The notes beneath the pieces were generated by a model. That model saw only the letters and a list, made by a program, of their open reading frames with translations, ran no database searches and was not told the origin of the DNA. The position numbers were made by a program, and so were the translations under genes. A stretch of 64,000 nucleotides of DNA from a virus: the IMG/VR virus record IMGVR_UViG_3300025121_000886, positions 1-64,000 of that record. One strand, 5' to 3'. This document shows, piece by piece, positions 33,787 through 41,976 of the stretch. The stretch's first letter is position 1. Each line of letters begins with the position of its first letter.

Positions 33787-33944
33787 TTTCAACACAGTCT
33801 CCTTTATTCCTCTTAAATATCTTTATTAGTCACCTCAAATGTTAAGACCTTGATTAATTCTTTTCTTAATAATTACAATATTAAAGACAAACACTAAGTT
33901 TTAATAATTATGTGATATGTGTTTTTAAAAAAGCGAGTGATTTC

Positions 33945-34694
33945 ATGAGCTATATGAATTTAGATAGATCAGGTTTTCAAGTTACAGGTGAATATCAATT
34001 ATCCACCCAAATGTTCGAAGGATATAAATCAGAAATACAATCCAAAAGCGATGGAACAAGAGTGGCTGTAGCTAAAGCAGATGGTATAGAATATGTATTA
34101 GATGTAGATTGGTTAAGAGCCGCATCGAAAACTTATCAAGTTTCAGATAATATTAAGGATTTTGTCTTTGTGGAAGTCCCTGGATTGACAATAGATATCC
34201 CTAATAGAAATATGGATGAGTTTGGTTATGATGTTGTGACAGAGTTTTCTCCCAGATCAGGACGTTTTGTATTTAGAACATTTGTGGGAAAACCAACTTG
34301 CAAAGACCATAATAATAAAGATGTCACAAAAGCCGTGGGTATAAATTTTGATTCTTTTTTGGTGCCCTGGTCTAATGGTTATTATAAGATAAAAACCTTG
34401 TCTGGTTTTGACCGGAGTAAGGACAGTATTCTTGCAAATGAGATACTTACCAAAAAAAGAATTGGTTATAGCATGGGAGCTCTCGTTGGTGAGAGCCGTT
34501 GTTCTATATGCAATGCAGTTTCATGTGTTCCTGCTCACAAACAGTGCATACACTTCCGCAACTATGGGAAGGGCAAACTTTTCCAGGGGAAGTTAATATA
34601 TGATAGATGCAGATATGTTGAATTTATAGAGATGAGTTCTGTTCTGGACCCCGCTGACGTAACAGCCGTGGAAAATAAGCGGGTTTGGGAATAA
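33945..34694 (+). CDS. putative prohead maturation protease
   Basis: Starts at ATG 33945 (a GTG at 33912 opens the frame earlier). Of 249 aa, the core reads PNRNMDEFGYDVV, FRTFVGKPTCKDHNN with His122, and KKRIGYSMGALV with Ser176. His and Ser in this order and context match herpes-assemblin-like prohead proteases. A Cys cluster CSICNAVSC ... QCIHF (Cys186, 189, 194, 201) follows, then EMSSVLDPADVTAV, typical of the family's end. Such proteases cut scaffold, portal and capsid proteins during maturation. Position between portal and major capsid protein agrees. The Cys insert is a variant I recall from large phages. Confidence 0.68.
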   Translation: MSYMNLDRSGFQVTGEYQLSTQMFEGYKSEIQSKSDGTRVAVAKADGIEYVLDVDWLRAASKTYQVSDNIKDFVFVEVPGLTIDIPNRNMDEFGYDVVTEFSPRSGRFVFRTFVGKPTCKDHNNKDVTKAVGINFDSFLVPWSNGYYKIKTLSGFDRSKDSILANEILTKKRIGYSMGALVGESRCSICNAVSCVPAHKQCIHFRNYGKGKLFQGKLIYDRCRYVEFIEMSSVLDPADVTAVENKRVWE

Positions 34695-34748
34695 AAATTT
34701 TAGAATGAATAATTTTTCCACAAAACAATTATTAAGGAGTAATTACTA

Positions 34749-36137
34749 ATGATAACAAAATCTCCCGAGAACCTCAGAGAGTCAAGATTACAAAGGTTGG
34801 CTAATTATAATAGCCAAAAAAACGGGGTGGGAGGCAAGGATCAGAGGTCTGCAACAGGTTTTCCTATGAAATCAGTTACCTGGGACCCCGAGAAACAAGC
34901 CCCATCTTCTTCTGATTACTATGGAGCACCTCCTGATGCAGGTTTTGGTTATGGTGCTGCAAAGTGTACAGGATGTTCTAAAGTTATGGCCATTAGGTTG
35001 AAACCTCGTGATATGGGTATTGTACCAAAAGGAACACCTATTGTTAGCGAGAATTCTCAACCAGCTATTTATGAATCTTCTTTTTGCCCAGAGTGCGGGA
35101 ACGAACTTGAAGTCGTTTCTGAACTTAAGGGGTTTATGCCCTCTGTTGATAAGTCAATAACTTATGGGAAATGTTCTGTTCATGGGGAACAGGTTACAGC
35201 GAATTCTAATGGTAAAGAAAAGTGTGGTTTTTGCACAGCTTGTGGTCAACCGGTTAATGCTATTGAAGCATCGTTTACACAATTTATTCCTTTTCTTGAA
35301 AAAGCTCCTGAGAAAATTGCAGCAAATCAAGTATCAATGCAACTTTTCAACAAAGATAGCAAGGATCCTCACTGGGTTATTATGTTATCGGGTGATCCCT
35401 ATGCTAAAGTAACTCTTTCTGAACAGTCAAGACCAGATGAGATTAGACCTATGTTTGTCTCTGAATCTTATAGAGATACAGTTTTAGAAGCATTGACAAA
35501 GATGCCAAGTTCACAGGTATTTGCTTCTATTAAAGCTAAGGTTTATTCAACTGTTATAGATAAAGAATCTTTGGCTGGTTCTATTAAAGATAGACTTCTC
35601 AAAGAAGGAAATAAAAAAATTCATCGCATGGTTGAAAGACATAAATCATGTTTAAATCTTGCCATTGAAGCAAGTTACAAGAATTATGATATTGATAACC
35701 CTTTAAAAGCAGCTATTTGTCAAACATTGATAGATTTTGGGATTGATAATGCTCATCGTCATGTAGAGGCTTCTTTCAAGATTGGTTTCAAACCATTTAT
35801 AGATAAAATATTCGCCCTTGCCGAAAAGTATTCTAAGATGAGCGATGAAGGTCTTGAACATTTCGCTACCCTCTTAAGAGAATCTTCTGTCAGATTACCT
35901 GAAGATGTTATTGCTGAATCTTCTAGTGATGGAATTACTGCCAATTTTCAACCTGAGATAGTAATTTCTAATACTGAAGAACAAGATTTAAAACACAGAC
36001 TTACTAATGGAAATTTTCCAATAAGGATACAGGGAAGTAGAGACAATGCTCCAGCGTCTCTTAAAGACGATATCAGAGGAAAACTCCATCTTAATAAAAA
36101 GATGTATATGATCGAAGAATTGGACGAAGAAAAGTAG
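34749..36137 (+). CDS. putative prohead scaffold/core protein with zinc ribbons
   Basis: A 462-aa protein between protease and capsid genes, the usual scaffold position. The N-terminal third has zinc-ribbon pairs (CTGCSK about residue 74, CPECGNEL about 114, CSVHG, CGFCTACGQ). The C-terminal half is a long helical, charged region (IKDRLLKEGNKKIHRMVERH, LKAAICQTLIDFGI). Three sites read IE-AS or VE-AS (NAIE-ASF, LAIE-ASY, RHVE-ASF), which could be protease cut sites. Zinc ribbons are not usual in scaffolds, so a structural core protein is also possible. ATG at 34749 after AAGGAG. Confidence 0.6.
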   Translation: MITKSPENLRESRLQRLANYNSQKNGVGGKDQRSATGFPMKSVTWDPEKQAPSSSDYYGAPPDAGFGYGAAKCTGCSKVMAIRLKPRDMGIVPKGTPIVSENSQPAIYESSFCPECGNELEVVSELKGFMPSVDKSITYGKCSVHGEQVTANSNGKEKCGFCTACGQPVNAIEASFTQFIPFLEKAPEKIAANQVSMQLFNKDSKDPHWVIMLSGDPYAKVTLSEQSRPDEIRPMFVSESYRDTVLEALTKMPSSQVFASIKAKVYSTVIDKESLAGSIKDRLLKEGNKKIHRMVERHKSCLNLAIEASYKNYDIDNPLKAAICQTLIDFGIDNAHRHVEASFKIGFKPFIDKIFALAEKYSKMSDEGLEHFATLLRESSVRLPEDVIAESSSDGITANFQPEIVISNTEEQDLKHRLTNGNFPIRIQGSRDNAPASLKDDIRGKLHLNKKMYMIEELDEEK

Positions 36138-36242
36138 AGTTGTGTTTTAACTTAAATTAGTTGTGATGAAAAATGAAACAAGATAGTTATTTAAGCAGAA
36201 AAGATAAAAGATAAATCTTTTCTCAATATAAGGAGATTAAAA

Positions 36243-37004
36243 ATGTATGATCTGAGAAAATCATGGTTTTCTAATAAGACTGAAAAAAGAGTGAGCCCTG
36301 GAAATAGTTTTACAGAGGAAGGGCAATGTGCTGTATTAGATACGGCTGTGACCTATGAGTGTTATAAACAGAGTGCAGCTATGACTGATCATTTTGGTGG
36401 GTTTGCCTTGATTGATACTCAAAGTTATTCGGTTATGCCTAGAGTTGAAGATAAAACAGTTCCATCTTCTGGAACATTGACGGTACAGATGGATAAAACA
36501 ACCCCAGTACTGGCCTCTGTATCTATTCTGATAACTTATACAGATGGTACTACCGGATGGATGGTATATGACGCCACACCAGATGATCCTGCGGACTATA
36601 ATATTTCTGCATCTGGTCTCTTAACTTTTTATGATGATGTTTTAGTAAAAGGTGCAACGGTTAACATTCGTTATAAATACAGTCTTACTGTTGAGGAAGC
36701 TAATAGACTTTATTGGGAACGGTCAGTTAATAATAAAGCATCAGCAACTCTTGGGCAGTTTACATTAGGTTATGGTGAAGGTGAGATATTTACATCTGAG
36801 TATTATTCAGCTGCTGAAACTTCAACTGCTAATGCTAATTTTACAGCAGTTGGGAATTATGTAACCATCGGTGCATCTGGACTTATTGTTCCTTATGAAA
36901 ATACGCTTGCTAATCGAGTGAATGCAATCGGTTATGTTATTAAACCCCCTACAGCTTCCGACCCTCTTCTCGGGATACATTTTAGATCATATAGGGTTGT
37001 ATGA
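36243..37004 (+). CDS. putative capsid decoration or head structural protein, 253 aa
   Basis: A beta-rich protein just before the major capsid region. Segments TLTVQMDKTTPVLASVSIL and GATVNIRYKYSLTVEEANRLYW look like an immunoglobulin-type or head-fibre-type fold. The C-terminus (NAIGYVIKPPTASDPLLGIHF) reads like the end of a decoration protein or a second, shorter capsid-associated subunit. A strong AAGGAG precedes the ATG, consistent with high expression. No firm family. Confidence 0.6.
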   Translation: MYDLRKSWFSNKTEKRVSPGNSFTEEGQCAVLDTAVTYECYKQSAAMTDHFGGFALIDTQSYSVMPRVEDKTVPSSGTLTVQMDKTTPVLASVSILITYTDGTTGWMVYDATPDDPADYNISASGLLTFYDDVLVKGATVNIRYKYSLTVEEANRLYWERSVNNKASATLGQFTLGYGEGEIFTSEYYSAAETSTANANFTAVGNYVTIGASGLIVPYENTLANRVNAIGYVIKPPTASDPLLGIHFRSYRVV

Positions 37005-37051
37005 TGATAGGATAAGATAGAATTTGCTTAATGATTTTATATAGTTTCAAC

Positions 37052-37084
37052 GGCCAATTTAATGTTGTAACCATTAAATTGGCC
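37052..37084 (+). repeat. perfect 13-bp inverted repeat (hairpin)
   Basis: GGCCAATTTAATG (37052-37064) pairs perfectly with CATTAAATTGGCC (37072-37084) across a 7-base loop in the gap between two head genes. No U-run follows on either strand, so it does not look like an intrinsic terminator. It could be an mRNA processing or stability element, or a protein-binding site. Confidence 0.7.
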
Positions 37085-37135
37085 ACAAAAAATCATTGAT
37101 GTCTTAAGATTCTTTTTACAGATATGAGGTTTGAG

Positions 37136-38053
37136 ATGAATATCAAAAAAATTTTCAATGCATTGGGTGATATGCATATAGTTTCAGCCAGACTCAAGAC
37201 TCGCGGAGAAGATGGGTTAGCTTCTCGTATAGAACGTCTTGCAGATAAGATGCTGAATGAGGTTGTTGATGAAGATGAAGCTTCAGACGACCGAAAGAAT
37301 AGAGTAGCATCTATGTTTGAAGAGGGAGTCACACCAGAATTTGTAGATGCAGAAGACAGTTATTCTGGCGATGATTATTTAGAAGAATATCCCATAGACG
37401 ACGAAGAATATATTGATGAGGAGTCTCCCGTTGAAGATTTATCGTTAGATGAGTACCCGGTAGAAGACGAAGGTTTTATCGATGAAGAACTCCCGGTTGA
37501 AGATGAATATTATGAAGATGAAGACCTTAATCTTTCTGATGAATATGCTACAGAAGACACATTTTCTGAAGACGAATATTTAGGAGACAATTATTCAGAA
37601 GATGAATATCCTATAGAGGATGAGAATTTAGATTATAATGATAACGAGGATTTTGATCTTGAGAGTATTGATCTTCAAGCCAGTAGAGTATTTGATGTTT
37701 CTGGTAGAAGGATAAGATCGTCAGCTGATCTTAGAACAGCTGAAGTAGATTTTACTCAAAGTGAGTTTATTACAGCAGCAGGAAAAAAACCGAGTAGATC
37801 TGAAGTTGCCCGTTCTTTTAGAAAGATGAAACAAAAAAAGGGAAAAAAAAAGACTTATGTCTGTTGTGAGAAACCTAGATTAAAGACCACTCTTAGCGGT
37901 GGGAAAAAGATATGGTATTCAAACTGCAAGTATAAAGCAAAATCTTCAACTGGAAAACCAATGTTAGCAAGTGTTTTTCGAGTTGTAGGGAAGGACCCTA
38001 GAAAAAAACCCAGATTTATCATGATGCATAATAAAAAAATGAAGTATTGTTAA
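37136..38053 (+). CDS. tagged acidic/basic head accessory protein, 305 aa
   Basis: The ATG at 37136 follows GAGGT; an ATG four codons upstream has none. Residues 1-43 contain the recurrent helical hairpin (IVSARLKTRGEDGLASRIERLADKML in sense). Then about 140 residues are strongly acidic and repetitive, built from units such as DEYPVEDEGFIDEELPVED. The last 110 residues are very basic (SFRKMKQKKGKKKTYV) with a compact Cys-containing domain (CCEKPRLKTTL ... NCKYKAKSS). Such a polyampholyte just before the capsid gene suggests a scaffold-like or DNA-packaged internal head protein; inferred, not shown. Confidence 0.65.
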   Translation: MNIKKIFNALGDMHIVSARLKTRGEDGLASRIERLADKMLNEVVDEDEASDDRKNRVASMFEEGVTPEFVDAEDSYSGDDYLEEYPIDDEEYIDEESPVEDLSLDEYPVEDEGFIDEELPVEDEYYEDEDLNLSDEYATEDTFSEDEYLGDNYSEDEYPIEDENLDYNDNEDFDLESIDLQASRVFDVSGRRIRSSADLRTAEVDFTQSEFITAAGKKPSRSEVARSFRKMKQKKGKKKTYVCCEKPRLKTTLSGGKKIWYSNCKYKAKSSTGKPMLASVFRVVGKDPRKKPRFIMMHNKKMKYC

Positions 38054-38182
38054 CGTCTCAATTTTTGTAATTTTAGGATTAGAGTTATATAGCTGTGAGG
38101 CGAGTCCACGTTTGATTTATATATTAGCTTTTATCTAAGGATTTCAGAAAATGAGCAAAATAAATATTAGGAGATTTATATA

Positions 38183-39343
38183 ATGGCACTTATTAATCCT
38201 TTCAATCCTTATTCTCAAAATAGAACAGCATCAACTGTTCCAGAATATGTTACTGATAACGGTGAACCAGTAATGGAAACGTTGCGCGCTGGTATTAAGA
38301 AACCTAGAAGTGGAAAAACTTCTTTTTCTAATTCTACTCCTCTTATTGCAAGCAATGGTGAACTTAACGCCACCAGTAAAAGGGACCTCATGAAGAATAT
38401 GCTTACCATGAGGGATATGGTTCAACAGGGGAAAATCCGCAGATCTTCAGCTGATATAACCAGACAGAGATTAGCTGCTCACAAAGAACTTTTAAGACAA
38501 GCCTTCAATGAGAGAAATAGTCAAGTATTTGAAGCGATTGGACAAGTTATTTCTGATGAAATCTATGAATCAATGGGAAGAGAAGGTTTTGCTCGAAATG
38601 TTTTAGCTTTCTGTCCTCTTGAAGGAGATGAAACAGCTCGTATTAAGATCAGAACCAAGGATGTTATTTCTTATGTTGTGACGGCGAACCCTGAAGTGGT
38701 TGCCTGTCATGTAAGAGCCCATTGGCTGTATCCACAAGAATTTTATTTGATATGCACTCTTTTAGCAGAAAATAAAGATATTGCTCAAACCGGTGGTACT
38801 TTAATTGATGATAAATACCAAGACGGTATGGAAAGCATTTTTGTACAGGAAGATCTGGTATGGAAGACCCTTGCTGATTTAGCTGCTCCTGCACAGAATA
38901 ACCTTTATGTTTTTAATACCTTAACACCTTCTACTTTCTCAGCCCTTAGAACTCAGGTGTGGAGATGGGGTATTACACCTACGACAGCTATTATCTCTTT
39001 TGATCTGTGGGATGATATAATCACCGATTCAGAGTTTGCTAATTGGTGGTCAGAGGTAGCGAAACATGAAATCATTCTCACCGGAAAAATTGGTGGTCTC
39101 CTCGATGTAGAACTTAGAACAGATGGGTATCGTCAAGAAAATTTACAGGTTTTAAATCCTGGTGAAATTTATATGTGTGGTGCTCCAGAAAGTTTGGGAG
39201 CAATTTGTGAACGACAACCAGTAATTTCTAAACCAATTGATCAAGCTGTGTTACAACGACCACAAAGAGGATGGTATTTGGAAGCGATCGAGGGTATGGC
39301 TATTGCCAACTCGAAAGCTATCTCAAGAGGCTATCGAGTATAG
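38183..39343 (+). CDS. major capsid protein
   Basis: A 386-aa protein with a strong AGGAG site. The helical N-terminal 110 residues (ATSKRDLMKNMLTMRDMVQQ, RQRLAAHKELLRQAFNERN) could be a delta domain. They lead to an HK97-type body with GREGFARNVLAF, HWLYPQEFYLICTLLAENK, a loop DDKYQDGMESIFV and the C-terminal ILTGKIGGLLDVEL, QVLNPGEIYMCGAP. It follows the protease and scaffold candidates and is followed by a terminator-like hairpin, both as expected for the most expressed head gene. Fold assignment is from pattern and position. Confidence 0.85.
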   Translation: MALINPFNPYSQNRTASTVPEYVTDNGEPVMETLRAGIKKPRSGKTSFSNSTPLIASNGELNATSKRDLMKNMLTMRDMVQQGKIRRSSADITRQRLAAHKELLRQAFNERNSQVFEAIGQVISDEIYESMGREGFARNVLAFCPLEGDETARIKIRTKDVISYVVTANPEVVACHVRAHWLYPQEFYLICTLLAENKDIAQTGGTLIDDKYQDGMESIFVQEDLVWKTLADLAAPAQNNLYVFNTLTPSTFSALRTQVWRWGITPTTAIISFDLWDDIITDSEFANWWSEVAKHEIILTGKIGGLLDVELRTDGYRQENLQVLNPGEIYMCGAPESLGAICERQPVISKPIDQAVLQRPQRGWYLEAIEGMAIANSKAISRGYRV

Positions 39344-39392
39344 GCTTTAGTTGTTTTCCTTTAAAAGTTAAAAGAATGTTAAGATAGAAATC

Positions 39393-39412
39393 GGGGAGAT
39401 ATTTTTCTCCCC
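39393..39412 (+). terminator. terminator-like hairpin after the major capsid gene
   Basis: GGGGAGA (39393-39399) and TCTCCCC (39406-39412) form a 7-bp stem with loop TATTTT, 50 bases after the capsid stop. It is followed by a pyrimidine-rich CCCTCTCTTTTCTC rather than a pure U-run, so termination would be partial. A partial terminator here would boost capsid mRNA relative to downstream genes. Confidence 0.5.
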
Positions 39413-39459
39413 CCCTCTCTTTTCTCAAAAAATAATATTACATGCTTGAGGAGAAATTT

Positions 39460-40053
39460 ATGAAGTTAATTGAAAAAATAAATTTGGTGATGAAAAAAGC
39501 TCAAGCGCGCGGTGAGACAAATACAGTGATTGAACTTCAAAGAATAGCATCTGAATTAAAACCGATAGATAACAGAAATATCGATAGAAGTTCAGAATCT
39601 AAGATTTCTAATTATGATGCTGATGCTGATGTCTTTATTAGAGAAATTAAGGAAGTTGCTAATTCACTGAAGGCCAAAGGCGAATTTGCTTATGCAAAGA
39701 ATTTAACGGCTGCCGCTCAAGAATTTGTAGAACCACGCGAAGCTTCAACTTCTATAAACACAAAAGAAGATAGAGAAGCCAAAGAATGGGCAGGTCTTAT
39801 ATCAGAAGTAGCTGATGTGGATGAAAAATTGGCTAAAAAATTAATTACAGCCCTTTATGAAGTAGAGTCAGCTAAAAAGAGTAAAGCCAAAAAAAATAAA
39901 AAAGCTGAAGACGTAGAAGCTGAAGATGAAGAAGATACTTCTGAAGAAGACGAGGATTATTCTGAAGAGGATGAAAAAGATTATTCAGAAGATGAAGAAG
40001 ATACCGAAAAAGATGGAAAGAAAAAAGCTAAGAAAAAGGGAAGAGAAAACTAG
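39460..40053 (+). CDS. tagged head accessory protein with acidic/basic tail, 197 aa
   Basis: The ATG at 39460 follows GAGGAG. Two hairpin-type modules are visible: residues 1-35 (LVMKKAQARGETNTVIELQ) and about 57-85 (VANSLKAKGEFAYAKNLTAA). A third helical pair follows (LITALYEVESAKKS). The C-terminal 60 residues alternate acidic runs with a basic end (KKKAKKKGREN). The PRE-AST junction after the second module is a possible maturation site. It lies directly after the capsid protein and matches the 37136 product in tag plus acidic plus basic order, so the two may act together in the prohead. Confidence 0.65.
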   Translation: MKLIEKINLVMKKAQARGETNTVIELQRIASELKPIDNRNIDRSSESKISNYDADADVFIREIKEVANSLKAKGEFAYAKNLTAAAQEFVEPREASTSINTKEDREAKEWAGLISEVADVDEKLAKKLITALYEVESAKKSKAKKNKKAEDVEAEDEEDTSEEDEDYSEEDEKDYSEDEEDTEKDGKKKAKKKGREN

Positions 40054-40167
40054 GTCGTCGTCCTTTTTTTAATCACAGCAGTATCTTAATCCCCCACCAA
40101 TTTTAAGCAAGCCTATTTAAAAGATCATAAAATTAATTTTCAAATGAAAATTCACGAGGTGGTAATT

Positions 40168-40551
40168 ATGCAAATAAGTTTAGAAGCAAATTATTATGAA
40201 GAGTCTGATTTTGTTTTGGGGAGAATGTGGGTTTTTGAGGGTGATTATTATCACCCAGAATCAGTTAGAATAGGGGAATTTCAGTTTTTAACGAGTGAAA
40301 AAAAAGTTTTAACATCGGGTCAATTTGATCGTTATTATGGGAATAGCGATGGATCATTTACTTTTATCCTAAACCATCCTAGAAGTAGAGATAATATCAT
40401 TCTTAGGGTTGAACTCACTTTAGTTGATGGAACATTATTAAATAGGGAGGAGAGTGCAGGCTTTATTCCTAAAGAAGACAGGAATTTAGCAGAAAATATT
40501 GTCGATAGTGTTGAAAACATTTCACTCTCAGAGTTAGATTATTCTCTATAA
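40168..40551 (+). CDS. hypothetical head-region protein, 127 aa
   Basis: I start at ATG 40168 after GAGGTGG. An ATG eight codons upstream lacks a site. A beta-rich protein (FVLGRMWVFEGDYYHPE, SDGSFTFILNHPRSRDNIIL, RVELTLVDGTLL) with an acidic C-terminus. Could be a capsid decoration or immunoglobulin-like head protein. Family not recognised. Confidence 0.55.
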   Translation: MQISLEANYYEESDFVLGRMWVFEGDYYHPESVRIGEFQFLTSEKKVLTSGQFDRYYGNSDGSFTFILNHPRSRDNIILRVELTLVDGTLLNREESAGFIPKEDRNLAENIVDSVENISLSELDYSL

Positions 40552-40636
40552 TCGTTTTTGTATATAAAATTTACTCGATTTTATAGGAATATCATATTAA
40601 AAAAATGCACGTTTAAAGTTGTGCTTGGAGGTTTAT

Positions 40637-41530
40637 ATGCACATAGAAACTGAAAAATTAGCCGCTAAAAAGTTGGATTCTATTATTTATAAAATAGATA
40701 AGGTCGCATCAGATTTTGAAGAAAAAGGATACACAGATTTATCTACTATGTTAGATATGGTATCTCATGAGATATTGGCCGGTATTGAACCTTCTGAATC
40801 AAATCCTCCTATTGGATTGAAGGGTGCATCTAATGTTTTATTATGGCAAGATATGATGAAAACTTATGGGGATGAAATAAAAAAATATCCAGACACACGA
40901 ACACGTTGGGCTGCCGCTTTAGCTATTCTGGTTAATGTAGCAAAGCGTAAAGCTATCCCCATTCCTATTCCAGAACTTGTTAATATAGTAAACCCTAAGG
41001 CAGAGATTGTAACTGTTGTGCTGGAACTTGATCAAGAAGCTAAGAAGTTTTCAAGTAAAGTCATAACTTTTGTTAAATCTCAATTTCATGCAATTCCTTA
41101 TAGAAATCTAAAAAAACAACCTGCTAATTGTGGTTTTGAGAAAAAAAATAAACTTTATTATTTTGGATATTATTTATGTCTTGAAATACCTCGGGGGAAA
41201 GAGGTACCTGTTCAAGATGTAGGGTCTGATTTAAGAGAAGCTTTAATGCAAAAATTTAGAATGAAATCTACTGAATTTGATGGAGCTCTCTATAAATTAA
41301 CAGGTGAACGTGACGAGAATTATTCTTATATCACATTCACTGGTGAGGGGGAAGCCGCACAGGTCTGGTTAACCATGTATTTTTACTATTATTTTACAGA
41401 AGATCAAGTAAAAGCAATGTATGATTATATGTATGGGGTTGGTAAAAGCACTCGTTTAACGAATGTTAATACTTTAACAAGAGCAATTCAACGTGTGTTA
41501 AACACCTGGATTAAACGAGGTATTGAATAA
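40637..41530 (+). CDS. tagged structural protein, 297 aa
   Basis: ATG 40637 after TGGAGG. Residues 10-48 carry the helical hairpin in a very clear form (KIDKVASDFEEKGYTDL, then STMLDMVSHEIL). The remaining 240 residues are alpha/beta, with TRTRWAAALAILVNVAKRK, an aromatic-rich centre (LYYFGYYLCLEI) and a C-terminal helical end. It lies among head-to-neck genes. Because the 10216 product shares the closest form of the tag but not the body, the tag behaves like a separate module. Confidence 0.65.
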   Translation: MHIETEKLAAKKLDSIIYKIDKVASDFEEKGYTDLSTMLDMVSHEILAGIEPSESNPPIGLKGASNVLLWQDMMKTYGDEIKKYPDTRTRWAAALAILVNVAKRKAIPIPIPELVNIVNPKAEIVTVVLELDQEAKKFSSKVITFVKSQFHAIPYRNLKKQPANCGFEKKNKLYYFGYYLCLEIPRGKEVPVQDVGSDLREALMQKFRMKSTEFDGALYKLTGERDENYSYITFTGEGEAAQVWLTMYFYYYFTEDQVKAMYDYMYGVGKSTRLTNVNTLTRAIQRVLNTWIKRGIE

Positions 41531-41545
41531 ATTTAAAGGTAATGT

Positions 41546-41974
41546 ATGATGTTACAAGCAGTTTTTAACCATTATCCCTATCAGATAGCTGTTTCTGGAA
41601 GCACAACTTTTTCATTAGAGAGTAAAGTCTCTGTTGAAACTTTGCTCTCACCTTCTCTTATTTTTTGGAACACTTCTGCTTATGATGAAGTTAGAGTGGT
41701 ATTTACCAGAAAATTAGATTTTGGGTCTGGTTTAGATCCTTTAGAAGATGGAACATTTGAAGAAGAAATGTATTCTGGATATGCTTCTCAAGGGAAATCA
41801 ATTAAATTACCTATAGATGAGAGCATGATCCATGTTTATACAGAATATCCAATATTGTCCCATAATGTTTCTGTTTATAATGAGACGGGGGAGATAATAA
41901 TTGTAAGGTTTCTGTTAACAGGATTTTATGATTCAGTAACAACCGCTACCATAAACTCTTACAGGAGAGATTGA
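41546..41974 (+). CDS. hypothetical head/neck protein, 142 aa
   Basis: Two adjacent ATGs (41546, 41549) follow AAAGGT. The protein looks all-beta (YQIAVSGSTTFSLESKV, EVRVVFTRKLDF, IIIVRFLLTGFYDS) with a single domain of about 130 residues. Such small beta proteins after the capsid gene often are head completion or neck components. No family match. Confidence 0.55.
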   Translation: MMLQAVFNHYPYQIAVSGSTTFSLESKVSVETLLSPSLIFWNTSAYDEVRVVFTRKLDFGSGLDPLEDGTFEEEMYSGYASQGKSIKLPIDESMIHVYTEYPILSHNVSVYNETGEIIIVRFLLTGFYDSVTTATINSYRRD

Positions 41975-41976
41975 TT

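Noticed and set aside
37052-37084. Intrinsic terminator
   Set aside because: The stem is perfect but no U-run follows on either strand.
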